Below, piece by piece: positions 43,653-54,243 of a stretch of DNA of 64,000 bases. The stretch covers positions 11,284,001-11,348,000 of the forward strand of contig JAFFJZ010000010.1 of assembly GCA_018340375.1 (NCBI GenBank). Reading direction: 5' to 3'. Below the pieces are notes generated by a model. The model was not told the origin of the DNA. It made no database searches and saw only the letters and a list, made by a program, of their open reading frames with translations. The position numbers and the translations under genes were made by a program. Positions within the stretch are counted from its first letter, which is position 1, and every line of letters begins with the position of its first letter. Source of the DNA: Gonatopus flavifemur (taxonomy: Eukaryota > Arthropoda > Insecta > Hymenoptera > Dryinidae).

Positions 43653-44640
43653 TAATCTAATTATATTCTAAAAGCTCCCTAAATCAAATATGAAGCCCAA
43701 GATTTTTGAATTTCCCACCAAAACAATGGTTAGTACTGTATCAGCACATCTCAACTTATGGTCAGCACAATTCAGTGCAAATCCCTTCACTGGTCAGTAC
43801 ATATTCCCCTCCACTAAACCATCCCCTCACTGCTCCCAATTTCATGGATTTATCAACACCCGTGAAAGAATTCCGATTTTGATTATAATACTTCAATTTG
43901 TAACTTTATAATCATATTATGGAGCAACGTGAATGATTTTCTAAGTGTTTACTGGATCTCAGTTCACATTCATTATGATATCTAGAACCCACAGCAAACC
44001 CTTCAATATACTGGAATGTGCACTCTCTCAATTTTCTATATTATGTTCCGATCAGAAGACGATCTGAAAGAGAGTGAGAAAGAGATCCGAAAAATTGGGA
44101 TAGGATATCTCTTTCTAATACATACTGTTTGAAGAGAGAAAGGAGAAAATTATGTGAGTTCCACTTTCTCTTGCTCATGCAATCAATTATACGGCTGGCA
44201 ATTCATGATAACCACTATCGCCAGCGATACCATTAGAAGGGAGGAGAGAGAGGATGTCTTTAACTTGGATCTCTTGTCGGATCTAGGGAGTACTCATTCC
44301 AGTATTTTATAGAGTTCACTGAGCACTTATGATATTTTAATGAGTTTGTAAAATTTCTGAAATATCTCCGACAAAAGATATTTCATGAAAGTGTTCCAAA
44401 CTATTCCACGAATCTTTTCTGGAAAAATCTTCATACAGCTCTTCAACAAATTTTTCAAAATCAGAAATATTTTTCAATATGTTTCTGAGATATCATAAAC
44501 CTTTTTTTGCACATTTTTCCGAATATTCTCTATGCTTAACTAACTCATGTACGTTTTGGAAACCCTCGAGCATTAAAAAAATGCAAATATTTCTCAATTT
44601 CAATGAGCTTCCAAGTACAAGGCATTGGTTGAATTCTACA
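43653..44640. other. Spacer with a palindromic GAGA patch
   Basis: 44010-44170 holds inverse runs such as GATCTGAAAGAGAGTGAGAA and CTCTTTCTAATA. No gene. Confidence 0.3.
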
Positions 44641-44649
44641 AAACGTATG

Positions 44650-44832
44650 ATAATATGATCGTAAATAAGAGTGCGTGACAGACCGTGGTAACAGCGGAGA
44701 GGAAGAGCAGCGAGTCGGATGCAGAATTAGTTTGCATCAATTCACTACTCCTTGTTGGAACTGCTCGCTGCTACTGCTGCTAAGTTCAATCATCGCTCTT
44801 TGTTCCTCGTAAACGTTGTTGTTAGTAAGAAT
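44650..44832 (+). promoter_or_regulatory. G+C-richer island, possible promoter or 5' UTR exon
   Basis: Sequence such as GAGCAGCGAGTCGGATGCAG and CTGCTCGCTGCTACTGCTGC stands out from the AT-rich surroundings. It ends at GTTGTTA|GTAAGAATT, a usable donor on the plus strand. There is no coding frame, so a non-coding first exon is the most I would suggest. Confidence 0.25.
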
Positions 44833-45428
44833 TCAATAATTTGTGATAATGGGATATTTGAATTTCCAAGAAAATCTTGACTCAAACATTGGGATATTTG
44901 TCTCCCACGTACCGAAATGGAGAATACCAAGTTTCTCAATTTAAGATTTTTGAATCTTCACCACATCAATTTTTTCTTATGTTCTCTCCCTCTCTCTCTC
45001 TCGAAATTTTTTCTTATCCAAATAGAAAATATGAATCAAAATATCTTGTGCAAAATCAGCAAGAAAAAGGAAACAGTGAATAGAATATTGTGGAGGTAGA
45101 AAAAAGTTTATATGACTCTTAAATCGTATTTTCTTCCAACCTGAATAGCACAGGACTGGAAACTTTTAAAAGATCACAAGAAAATATTTCTTCATTATTC
45201 TCTTATACGATATGATTTTTGTGAATCTCCCCTTACAATGGAGTTTCGAAGCAAAATCAATGAGGATAAAACAGTCGATAAGAACAAAACTTTCCTGTCT
45301 TTTCCATTCCAGATGATCCCAGATGGATTTAAAGATTGGAGAAAAGTCTATTTCGATACAAAATACTATGTTTTCCCCCCTCATCGATAGTATTCGTTGA
45401 AATCTCAATTGCAGAAAATTGACCTTAC

Positions 45429-45698
45429 CTCAACCTGACCTCGAAGCAAACCCCCGGGGACGTGAGGAAAAAAAATTAGAGCACGACGTAAAGATTCGTC
45501 AAGCTCGAATCGCGCGGGTAACGGAACGAAATCGGAGTGCACACTCATGTTACAGTGTCCCGACAACCTTGCTATGACCACCATAGTCATTTTCCGCAAC
45601 AAGATTGAAGTAGCCACACTTGAAGATCTCTTTTTAGATTTTGTTCTCTCCGTACAGCTGCCCACTGACACATCGGTGACATAACCTCTGACCTTTCT
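45429..45698 (-). CDS. Candidate coding exon with strong donor, unrecognised
   Basis: On the minus strand an open frame of about 80 codons is more G+C- and CpG-rich than its neighbourhood. It ends in phase 0 at GTTGAG|GTAAGGTC. It contains KMTMVVIARLSGHCNMSVHS and FVPLPARFELDESLRRAL. No acceptor or ATG could be fixed and no domain is recognised. With the island at 44650-44832 it might mark gene starts. Confidence 0.3.
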
Positions 45699-46480
45699 TC
45701 TTCAGTGTTTCAAGACAATATGTTATTTTTCTTGTTTCATTTAGCAACAGAACTACCAATTACTTTCTTTACTGTTTCCAGAGGATATAAAAATACAAAA
45801 TTTGAGTAGGATTTTGTCATCCCTTTGTGTGATTCATATGAAAAATTGAATTCGTGTTCCACAATGTTCGTTGTGAAAAAGAATAAGCTCGGATAATACA
45901 CTCATTCATGGTTTCATGTTCTTCACTCTCCACTTAATTAGATTTGAAGAACCCAACGTCTCTGCACCGAGAGGAAATATTAGTTGCCATTATCTGAAAA
46001 AATTACTGAAATAACGTCTCAACTATTTGTTTTTATTATCATTCGCTAATTTTTATTGTACGATGTAATCAGGGGTTAGAATCGAAATTACTTGATTTTT
46101 AGTTAACACAACTATTCTCCACAACTACTTTCAATAGTAAGCTACACTATAACAGGATAATTTATAAATTCTTGTTAAAATGACTTGTGAATTCATACAA
46201 AATAATAACCTAGATAATAATCTACCAAAGTGATATGAAAAAAGGTTAAAAAAAATGACACTGGTATCAATTTTTGTCTTATTTTTGAACATTTCATATC
46301 CTCCTTTATCGCATCCGACCAGGGAAACTATATCGTTTGATTCTAATTCATGACCTATATCAATACTACGTTTCTACGCATGAGAGTGAATGTCTTTTGA
46401 AGATAGCACTGCTATTGTAGAGAAAAATACGCATTCAAAATCAATTTAGCGTTTAGACCCCCGATGATCTAAATTGTACA
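45699..46480. other. Spacer upstream of the 146-aa gene
   Basis: AT-rich, with nothing recognisable. It may contain the promoter of the gene at 46481-47410. Confidence 0.3.
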
Positions 46481-46954
46481 ATTTAAAGTGGTAATTTTGA
46501 CAAATTTGACTCCCGCGTCCTATACGTGTGAAAGAAAGGTAAGTGTCCAAAAACAATCGAATACGAAAAGAAGCTTGATTAAATCAACCATAATTTCTAG
46601 GTTGTATTAATCAAATTCTTAGAGTGTTGCCTAGTGCAATGTGGGTGCAAAACTGCGACAACGGTGAACGAGTTTCCAGTGAAGTGCAGTGAATAATTGA
46701 ATTATTCTTCAATTGATGCTATTGTGATTGGTTTTATCGTTGCAACATATAACCAAACCATTGAAATTTCTCTGAAGTTGATTTTTTCAAACTGTGGGTA
46801 TCAACTTCAATGGTTATTCTTGATAACGACCCTAGTCGATTACGTACATATTGGTGCTAAAGATTTTTCCTTCACGATGAAACGAGGCCTCTGTAGAAGT
46901 GTCGAGACGATTACGCCTGTGATTTGAATCATAAAATTACTTCAGTGGTAACCA
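46481..46954 (+). other. 5' UTR with a 62-nt intron (46539-46600)
   Basis: GAAAG|GTAAGTGTCC at 46538/46539 is a consensus donor. CCATAATTTCTAG ends at 46600 as acceptor, giving a minimal 62-nt intron in non-coding sequence. A further acceptor-like AATTACTTCAG lies at 46945. This is the expected layout of a spliced leader region in front of the ORF at 46970. Confidence 0.4.
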
Positions 46955-46969
46955 TTGCCTTCATCGATC

Positions 46970-47410
46970 ATGGCACGAGTCGTGGAATACCAGAGACCTG
47001 TCGATGTAGTTATCACTAAATCCACCTTGCAAAAAGACCATAATATTCGTCTAATTGAGCCTGTGAAGATTAAGGAAGAATTACCAAACAACGCATCCAA
47101 AGAACATCCTTACGATGCTGCAGATGGTACCACCGACGATGATTTCCAAACCCAGGAAATTCCAACATCTCATGAGCTGAAAGATTGTGCAGATAATGGA
47201 GCCAATCAATCTGTTTTCCAAGATGAGTGCAAACCCACAATCCCTCGAGTTCGGAAACCTACAAACCGTGGACCCTGTTCCGAGTACATTAAGAGAAGAA
47301 GACCCGAAAAGAAGAAAAATATTCCTATGACAAATAAAGAACAATTGAATCTTCCGAATAAAGAATCATCAAAAACTCAAAATGATCAAATTCTTAGTAG
47401 CTGCCATTGA
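46970..47410 (+). CDS. Small charged, probably nuclear protein (146 aa), unrecognised
   Basis: ATG at 46970 (context ATCATGGC) opens a 146-codon frame beginning MARVVEYQRPVDVVITKSTL and ending at TGA 47408-47410. The product is hydrophilic and rich in K, E, D and N. Features: a VKIKEEL segment that fits the sumoylation consensus, an acidic middle (DDDFQTQE) and a basic patch EYIKRRRPEKKKN that looks like a nuclear localisation signal. No domain is recognised, and no signal peptide or membrane segment is present. A mariner lies 53 bp beyond the stop, possibly in its 3' UTR or in an intron. The preceding spliced-UTR signals make a real gene likely, though it may be only the first coding exon. 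Confidence 0.5.
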   Translation: MARVVEYQRPVDVVITKSTLQKDHNIRLIEPVKIKEELPNNASKEHPYDAADGTTDDDFQTQEIPTSHELKDCADNGANQSVFQDECKPTIPRVRKPTNRGPCSEYIKRRRPEKKKNIPMTNKEQLNLPNKESSKTQNDQILSSCH

Positions 47411-47670
47411 GAATATTTAGTTGAGACATTTTAGTTACAGTCACTATAAGGATTTCTCTCAGTAGGGTTGGGTGAAAAGTTTCCGGGGCTTAACCAAGAA
47501 ATGGCATCAACAGGTCTATTTTTGTCCTGTAGTACCATTCCTATCTAGCTTGTACATAAAGTTCCAGGTCGGTTGCTCTGTTAACATAAGTTCGATGCGG
47601 CACTGAAGGGAACCGCTCGATTGTTTACTGTAGAAATGGAAAAATCGGAAAAGTGTGTTGTCATAAAATA

Positions 47671-48959
47671 CAGATTGGTTGAAAAGTTTCTGCGCTCGAA
47701 ATGAAAGAATACTGTTTTTGTTACGGAATATATTTTTTTATTCAATATAATCTCCTAGAAGCTCAATACGCTTGTTCCAATGATCTTCCAATAATTTTAT
47801 CCCATCCTTATAATGGTTTTCCGGAAGCGCTGCAAAATAACCGTCTACGGCTGCTATGGCCTCTTCATTCGACGAAAAATGCTTTCCACGAAGGAATTGT
47901 TTGAGATTTCTGAAGAGATAGCAGTCGCTAGGAGCCAAATCTGGCGAATACGGTGGATGTTCAAGCAATTCGTACTTGAGTTCTTTGAATTTAGCCATCG
48001 TCAAAACACTTTTGTGAGCAGGTGCATTATCTTGATGGAAAATGATTTTTTTCTTCTTTAAACCAGGTCTTTTCTCACGAATTTTTTCATCCAGCTGATC
48101 TAAAAGGCTGCAGTAATATTCGGAGTTGATTGTTTTACCTTTCTGAAGATAATCAATGAACAAAATTCCTTTTGCATCCCAAAAAACTGATGCCATAACC
48201 TTCTTTGCTGATCGTTGTGACTTCACCTGCTTTGGAGCTGAACAACCAGCTTCGGTCCACTGTAAACGTTCTTGTTTCAATTTAGGATCATGGTGGTAGA
48301 TCCAAGTCTCATCCATAGTTATAAAACGACGCAAGAAGTCGGTTTTATTCTGCTCAAAACGCTCCAAATTACGCTGAGAAATTTGTTTTCGATCCAGTTT
48401 TTGTTGAATTGTTAACGTGTGCGGCACTAACTTTCCAAACAGTTTTTTCATACGTAATTCTTCATGTAAAATATGGAGTACTCGTTCGTCTGAGATGCCT
48501 ATGGCATTAGCAATTTCACGCTTAGTCAAATTTGGATCTTCACTAACCATATTATGTACATGCTGAATGATTTCTGCTGTGATTGCAGTTTTTGGTCGTC
48601 CTTCGCGTGGATCGTCTTCAAGGCTAGTACGACCACGTTTAAATTCACCAGCCCAAAATTCAACGGTGCGTTTTGAAGGTGAGGACTCCTTATACACTTC
48701 TAACAATTGTTCATAAATTTCCTTTGCTTTTAAACCCTTCAAAACAAAAAATCTAATGACTGCACGATATTCAATTTTTTCCATATTAAGAAAAATCAAT
48801 GACACGTCAACTTCAAATGGCTTGTAAACAAAGAATGAATTGACAGAATGACTTGTAACTTTGCATGTGTTCTCAGGACAGATATACCAACTTGAGAAAA
48901 AAAAATTTGAGCTAGCAGTGCTATCTCTTGGTGAGCGCAGGAACTTTTCAACCAACCTG
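47671..48959 (-). mobile_element. Mariner A, complete element
   Basis: The 1289-bp element has 28-bp terminal repeats (CAGATTGGTTGAAAAGTTTC ... and inverse of CAGGTTGGTTGAAAAGTTCC) differing at about three positions, flanked by TA (47669-47670 and 48960-48961). Removing it and one TA restores the reading frame of the old mariner. One complete transposase gene is inside. Confidence 0.95.
47738..48784 (-). CDS. Mariner transposase, apparently intact (348 aa)
   Basis: From ATG 48784 (MEKIEYRAVIRFFVLKGLKA) to the stop at 47738 there is no frameshift or stop. The length of 348 aa is normal for mariners (about 345). The N-terminal half has two helix-turn-helix regions (about residues 5-50 and 85-110), used to bind the terminal repeats. 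The catalytic core has Asp158 in ITMDETW, Asp252 in HQDNAPAHKS and Asp287 in SPDLAPSDCYLF, the last two 34 residues apart (D,D34D). The linker reads LVPHTL instead of the common WVPHEL. The enzyme would excise and reinsert the element at TA sites. A longer frame starting at 48955 only reads through the 5' UTR and terminal repeat. Intact ORF plus matching ends suggest recent activity. Confidence 0.95.
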   Translation of the reverse strand: MEKIEYRAVIRFFVLKGLKAKEIYEQLLEVYKESSPSKRTVEFWAGEFKRGRTSLEDDPREGRPKTAITAEIIQHVHNMVSEDPNLTKREIANAIGISDERVLHILHEELRMKKLFGKLVPHTLTIQQKLDRKQISQRNLERFEQNKTDFLRRFITMDETWIYHHDPKLKQERLQWTEAGCSAPKQVKSQRSAKKVMASVFWDAKGILFIDYLQKGKTINSEYYCSLLDQLDEKIREKRPGLKKKKIIFHQDNAPAHKSVLTMAKFKELKYELLEHPPYSPDLAPSDCYLFRNLKQFLRGKHFSSNEEAIAAVDGYFAALPENHYKDGIKLLEDHWNKRIELLGDYIE

Positions 48960-49458
48960 TACTTTCATTTGAAAGGGTTTGCACCACCTCAAATTGAAGA
49001 TAAAATGGATTCAACATTACAAGACTCTTTTCCATCATATTCAACTATGAAACAGTGGGTTTCTGAATTTAAGAAAGGTCGTATGAGCACCTCTAATGAC
49101 TCACGTTAGGGGCGCCCCGTTGAGGATACAACTCCAGAAATGATTGAGAAAATCCATAAAATAGTGTTGAAGGACCGCAGATTGAAAGTGTATGAGATAG
49201 CTGAAACTACTAGGATATCAACTGAACGTGTACGCAATATTTCACATAACCATTTCCCTGGTGACAATGAGAACTGAAATGAAGCGCAGACAAAAAGTAT
49301 GGTAGAGCGTAACAAAAATGCGATTAAGAAGTGAACTAATATTGAATGGAATGGATTCGAAGAGTATTTGGAGCGACGTTTGGAACACAAGAAGCGTATA
49401 AAAATCAACGCTCCATGAAGAGGATGAACAATATAGGAGGATAAAAATTTTAACCACT

Positions 49459-49522
49459 TGGTGAGATTCGAAACCATGATTGTCATTATTGCAATTCAGC
49501 GTCTTACCTATTCAGCCATGAA
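49459..49522 (-). ncRNA. tRNA-like module (Ser/Leu-like A box) in a CCC...GGG element
   Basis: On the minus strand TGGCTGAATAGGTAAG (49518 to 49503) is a good A-box of the Ser/Leu tRNA style, and GGTTTCGAATC (49475 to 49465) a B-box with one extra base. They are 27 nt apart. The variable arm and acceptor cannot be matched. Confidence 0.5.
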
Positions 49523-49757
49523 ATACTATGATTCCTGACAGTTTAAAACCGATACTGAAAGTCTATCTGGAATAATTCGCATTACCTTTCATGGAACGTA
49601 ACAGCACTCTTCCCAAAACGGCATGGAACGTTTATAAAGCGTATTGATAACAATTTCAATACTCTACAACAAGCAATTATTATACACTTCGGCAAAAGAA
49701 GATTGGAACCTTTTTACGGTTCTTGTCAGCTTCGAGTGCGCTTCCTACGAGCGTATA

Positions 49758-51044
49758 TTAGGTGTACAAATAAGTTTCCGCGGTTTTTTATGAAAAATTA
49801 GGAATTTATTGTAAAGGAAAAGTACATTACGTTTTATTCAAAGTATTGTCCATCATTTGCCACTACTTTTCCCCATCTTTCTGGCAACATTCGGATACCC
49901 CGTCGAAAAAACTCTTCATCTTTTGACGCTATCCACAAATCTACCCAATTTTTGGTGTCTTCATATGATGTGAAGCGCTGCTCAGACAGACCATGTGCCA
50001 TCGACCGGAACAGGTGATAATCAGAAGGGGCTAAGTCTGGTGAATACGGCGGGTGGGGTAAAACTTCCCAGTTGAGTGTTTCCAAGTATGTTTTTACCGG
50101 CGCCGCAACATGTGGACGAGCATTATCGTGTAAAAGAATAATTTTGTCGTGTCTGGAGTAGTAATGGGCGCGTTTTTCCTTAAGTGCCCGACTCAATCTC
50201 ATCAATTGTGTTCGGTAGAGAGCTCCAGTAATGGTTTCGCTTGGTTTCAGCAATTCATAATACACGACACCAAGCTGATCCCACCAAATACACAGCATGA
50301 GTTTTTTTCCATGAATATTCGGCTTAGCTGTCGATGTTGATGGTTCGCTGGGCTTAACCCATGACTTTCTCTTCTTTGGATTATCGTAGTGAATCCATTT
50401 TTCGTCACCAGTGACTATACGATGCAAAAAACTCTTTTTTTTTATTCCTGGCAAGCAGCATTTCACTCATGCATAATCGGCGTTCAACGTCTCTCGGCTT
50501 TAGTTCATATGGAACCCAATTTCCTTGTTTTTGAATCATTCCTAACGATTTTAAACGATGTGAAATTGCTTGTTGAGTCACTTGTAGAGTAAGTGCAAGT
50601 TCTTTTTGCGTTTGGGACGAATCTTCCTCCAATAGTACTTCTAATTCCATGTCTTCGTACACTTTCGGCCTTCCACTGCGTTCTTTGTCTTTAACGTCAA
50701 ACTCACCGTTCTTAAACTTTTGAAACCATTCCTGACAACTTCTCTCACTTAAAGCAGCTTCACCATATGCTTCTAGAAGCAATCGATGCGCCTCAGCTGC
50801 AGATTTTTTCACATTAAAGAAGTAAATCAAAAGTTCCCGCAAATGATGCTTATTCGGAATAAAACTTGACATTTTTGCACGAAAAAAATCACGTGATGCT
50901 GATACGGAATCACTAGTACTTTAAGGTTATGGTGTTGCCAGATGACTAAACTTGGGATATTACGTTTTACATCTGACAATTTCTCCATAACCTTCTGGTG
51001 GGGCCATCTTTTGACAAACCGCGGAAACTTATTTGTACACCTAA
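49758..51044 (-). mobile_element. Mariner B, complete element with perfect terminal repeats
   Basis: The 1287-bp element is flanked by TA (49756-49757 and 51045-51046). Both ends read TTAGGTGTACAAATAAGTTT and go on identically for 29 bp. It is inserted inside the CCCTGGTGA element. The coding region is on the minus strand with a single frameshift. Confidence 0.95.
49834..50872 (-). pseudogene. Mariner B transposase with one homopolymer frameshift
   Basis: The first frame starts MSSFIPNKHHLRELLIYFF at 50872 and runs through the DNA-binding half and WVPYEL. The second frame, ending at 49834, carries the catalytic core: TGDEKW, HDNARPHVA and SPDLAPSDYHLF (D,D34D). They overlap at a run of nine A residues (minus strand, about 50436-50444) where eight would keep the frame. 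Ignoring that base the protein would be 345 aa, the normal length. All catalytic residues are present. The break is either a very recent slippage mutation or a sequencing or assembly error. Related to copies C and D. Confidence 0.9.
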
Positions 51045-51335
51045 TATTTTCACTAGGGTTGGGCACACAGAAGCTCTGTGCAAGGTGGGTACCGCGTTTG
51101 CTAACGGTCGACCAGAAATTGAATCGAAAAATCATTTCAACCGAGGATTTGGCAATGTATAGGCGTAACCTAAGCGAATTGTTGCGTCGATTTGTAACTA
51201 TTGATGAAACTTGAGTCCACAATTACACTCCTGAAAATAAACAGCAGTCAAAATAGTAGATTGGACCGGGTGAACCAATCCCAAAAAAGGCAAAAATAAT
51301 TTTATCGGCGAAGGAGGTTATGGCTACTGTGTCTC

Positions 51336-51766
51336 TGTGTAACGCTTCAAAATAATATCAACTCTGAGTCAGTACTGGCACAGTATTGGTTGACTAAAAT
51401 AACCATGTTTCCGCGCAGATGGGTTGACCCCTGATCCACTACCAATTCTGTCGGAGAACTACATGGCGTCGATGCTGGCGTAGTACCATCTCTGCGTAAC
51501 GTTTGGAAATATTACCAATTCCGGGTCAGTATTGGCACAGTTTCGTTTTTCTACAACCTAGGGGTTCTTCAATCAGTATTAATTCGGTACTGATTCAAGA
51601 CTGTCTGTTGAAGCAAACCAATAGCATCTGAAAACCGTTGAACAATTAGTGCCAGTTGAAGAAGAGTAATGGCACTGTACGGGGACCAGTTGTTTTGACC
51701 GAAGTATGGTAAATACAAACTTGCCAGTACTGGGCCATTTGTCAACTCTGGCAATTTCCACATGGG
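51336..51766. repeat. TTGCCAGTACTGGC-word repeat with internal direct repeat
   Basis: It starts where the old mariner ends. TCTCTGTGTAACGCTTC...GTCAGTACTGGCACAG (51335-51386) and TCTCTGCGTAACGTTTG...GTCAGTATTGGCACAG (51488-51541) are direct repeats. The right end, GGCAATTTCCACATGGG, matches 3420-3440. Same family as 2720-3530. Confidence 0.55.
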
Positions 51767-53217
51767 CATCTTTTGGAAGTCTTAAACTGTTCTTACTTCT
51801 GAAAGATGTCTATTCACGTTGCATAAGACTTCTTGTTCATTGTTCTTCATTATTTCTGAAGATATCGTTTAGATAACGAGTGCTATGTGGGGAGCATTTG
51901 AATCAATCAGAGATGAGGATAAAGATTATTCCAACAAAGAATTGATATGGTATACGAAATATTTCAAGGATGTTATAATGTACATTTCTCAATCCAATTA
52001 GTGAAAGGAGGAAAGTCGATTCATCAATCATGAATCAATCATTTCGAGAGACCGATCAATCAACGTGGAAGACATTTCAGTGATAATACAAGTGGAGGAA
52101 GGAATACAACTTCCCAGGACGCCCATGGGATTTCACCGTGTTCCGTATGCACATATTTTCAACCTCTTTTTCTACAAGACGATGATTTGTCAGTAAAAAT
52201 GATTTTTCAAATCAACATATTAGTGATGTCATAAAATATGTACAACATCACTGCCCGAACAATGGAAAATTTCGTGTACCTCAAAGAAAGGTCAAGCGGA
52301 ACGATGTGGGGTGAAGTCAAACATTCATTTTTCATGCACCAATCGATATTTCTAACTTGATAGATGCTACATGCGAATGTCTGACTTTATTTCACGTATC
52401 ATCCCGCTTCACCCGATTTTGAACAGTGTTCTACTGATATTCTTGTTGATCCGTGAAAAATGTTTATGACGAGAAAATACGTTGGTTAACAGAATTTTCA
52501 GGCAACTTTAGATTTTATACGAGAGGGATAGAAGAATCGTAGAATGGATGAGTGGGAAGAGTAGGCTTCGAGTCAGTGCCAATTGGAATTATTCTTTTCT
52601 TCGCTACATTCTTTTGGAGCAAGATCGATTGAAGGATAAGTAGAATAAGACATGTCTAGTCAGACACACGAATGTTTCAATTCAAAGAATTTAAATTCAC
52701 GCTTCAGTCTCGAATATGAATTTATAGCATTTTCCAAACGATCTACCGAATGAATTTTCATATTTTGCTGAGAAAACTTATGTGTCATCTATCGATATCT
52801 CCTCCATCTGATATCATCCTATTCAGGTGAGTCTGAGATTATGTAAATAATCTAAAAAGTATTCAAGATGGGCATTCGGAAACATGCAGATGACTTGAAG
52901 TAATCTAAATGTAAATGAGTTTTATCTGGGTTACCTGATTCGGTGTATCATAATTAGGATTACATTTCAATTAAAAGTCTTTCATTTCTTATTCGATGTC
53001 TTCATCTGAACATTATGCTCAAATGATATCATTCCAAACAAAATTAACCAAACCGGGAGAAAGTTTTTCTAAAAGGAGGAATAATAATTTGTTTGCATAA
53101 TAATTAACTCTTCGACTCAATTATTGGACTATTTGGCATAGATTTCCTTAAATTGACTCGAGTCTACGTTTCCATTGGAATCTGTGAGGAATGAAAAGCA
53201 AGATGTTTGTCAGACTA
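51767..53217. other. AT-rich spacer, no gene recognised
   Basis: No splice-bounded frame, repeat end or RNA gene is seen. Confidence 0.35.
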
Positions 53218-53474
53218 CACTGAGAGGAAAAATTTCCGGGAACAATGAAATATTTAGTTGAATAATCGCCATAAAATACTTAATTCATGTGAATAAATTT
53301 CCATTGACTCGATTAAATATTCATTCAATCAAACAAATATTTAATATGCTATGAAATATTTCATCAATTGAAACAGTTATTTGATTGAGTCAATGAAAGT
53401 TTATTCAAATCAATTAAGTATTGCGACTATTCAACTAAATGTTTTATTGTTCCCGGAAATTTTTTCTCTCAGTG
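53218..53474. mobile_element. CACTGAGAGGAAAAATTTCC element, copy 2
   Basis: The 257-bp element has ends CACTGAGAGGAAAAATTTCC and GGAAATTTTTTCTCTCAGTG with TA on both sides. It is closely similar to 40239-40461 but carries an extra segment with ATTTAATATGCTATGAAATA near the centre. Confidence 0.85.
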
Positions 53475-54243
53475 TATTGCATGATTCTTCATTGAAAATG
53501 AATATCAGTTTCGGTTAAGAATATGAAGTCACAAAAATATTGTTCCATGATTTGAGGGGAGATAAAATAGATGTATCGATCATATATTTCTCCCCGGAAA
53601 ACATGCTGCAAGGTGTATTGGAATTTGAATTCTCAATCATTCAATCGACCGTTCAAACAACTCCACGACTCGGAATAAATATAAATCTATTCAGATTTCA
53701 ATCTTCAATATTATAAATTGATTCAATGGAAGATGAGCGATATCTCACCCTCGTAAATATTGAGAATGGAAAAACGAATAGGAATGAAATCATCCATATC
53801 TTCTATTTTTGACACTAAAGTTGTAGCGGAAAGTCATTTTTATCTCCGTTGCTCTTTCACTCTTTCTTCTGCTCAACACTTCTCTACAAGAAATATATGT
53901 TCGATCGTTTCACATTGAATGTAGTGTGAGGGTAAATGCTAGAGTGGCTGAGATTTAGGTACGGGAAGCGATGAAATTGACATGTCTTCGAGAAATACGA
54001 TTTTAGGGATTAAATGCGACATCTGTTCCTCTTTGGAAAAGTGGAAGAAGAACTCTTTCCTTCTTTGAACATATACTATATGTGTGTGGATACTTGTGAT
54101 AGCTGTACAGTATTGATATTGCAGGAACCGATGAGTTTTTAAAGAGAATAACATCAAAAAGGAAGCAGACAAAGAGTTGAATGCAATTTCAAACTTTCTG
54201 GAGAAACATTAATCCAACATTCGGGTAATAGTTCATATGTACA
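53475..54243. other. AT-rich spacer
   Basis: No gene recognised. Confidence 0.3.

Larger units (their letters stand above)
49256..51058. mobile_element. CCCTGGTGA...TCACTAGGG element, host of mariner B
   Basis: The ends CCCTGGTGA and TTTTCACTAGGG are inverse and TT lies on both sides (49254-49255 and 51059-51060). Without mariner B it is about 514 bp. It contains a tRNA-like module on the minus strand (49459-49522) and no transposase. Its termini resemble those of the CCCTAG elements (23951-24744). It is inserted in the transposase of the old mariner, right after RVRNI. Confidence 0.8.
47465..51335 (+). mobile_element. Old mariner element (host of a transposon nest), 3'-truncated
   Basis: After TA (47463-47464) the terminal repeat reads GGGTTGGGTGAAAAGTTTCC. 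The element is in three pieces, 47465-47668, 48960-49255 and 51059-51335, separated by mariner A and by a CCC...GGG element. The sequence stops around 51335 before the second catalytic Asp and no 3' terminal repeat is seen. It is the oldest layer of the nest. Confidence 0.85.
47636..51335 (+). pseudogene. Broken transposase of the old mariner (three pieces)
   Basis: ATG 47636 starts MEKSEKCVVIK, interrupted within the next codon by mariner A. It resumes at 48962 with HLKGFAPPQIEDKM ... MKQWVSEFKKGRMS, an in-frame TAG at 49107-49109, then GRPVEDTTPEMIEKIHK and ISTERVRNI. It is interrupted again at 49256 and resumes at 51059 with LGTQKLCARWVPRLLTVDQK ... LLRRFVTIDET. There a TGA replaces the usual Trp. 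WVPRLL is the mariner linker motif and the Asp of VTIDET is the first catalytic Asp. Stops and truncation make it dead. Confidence 0.85.

Noticed and set aside
48785..48955. 57 extra N-terminal codons of the mariner A frame
   Set aside because: They read through the terminal repeat and 5' UTR. The ATG at 48784 gives the family's normal start and length.
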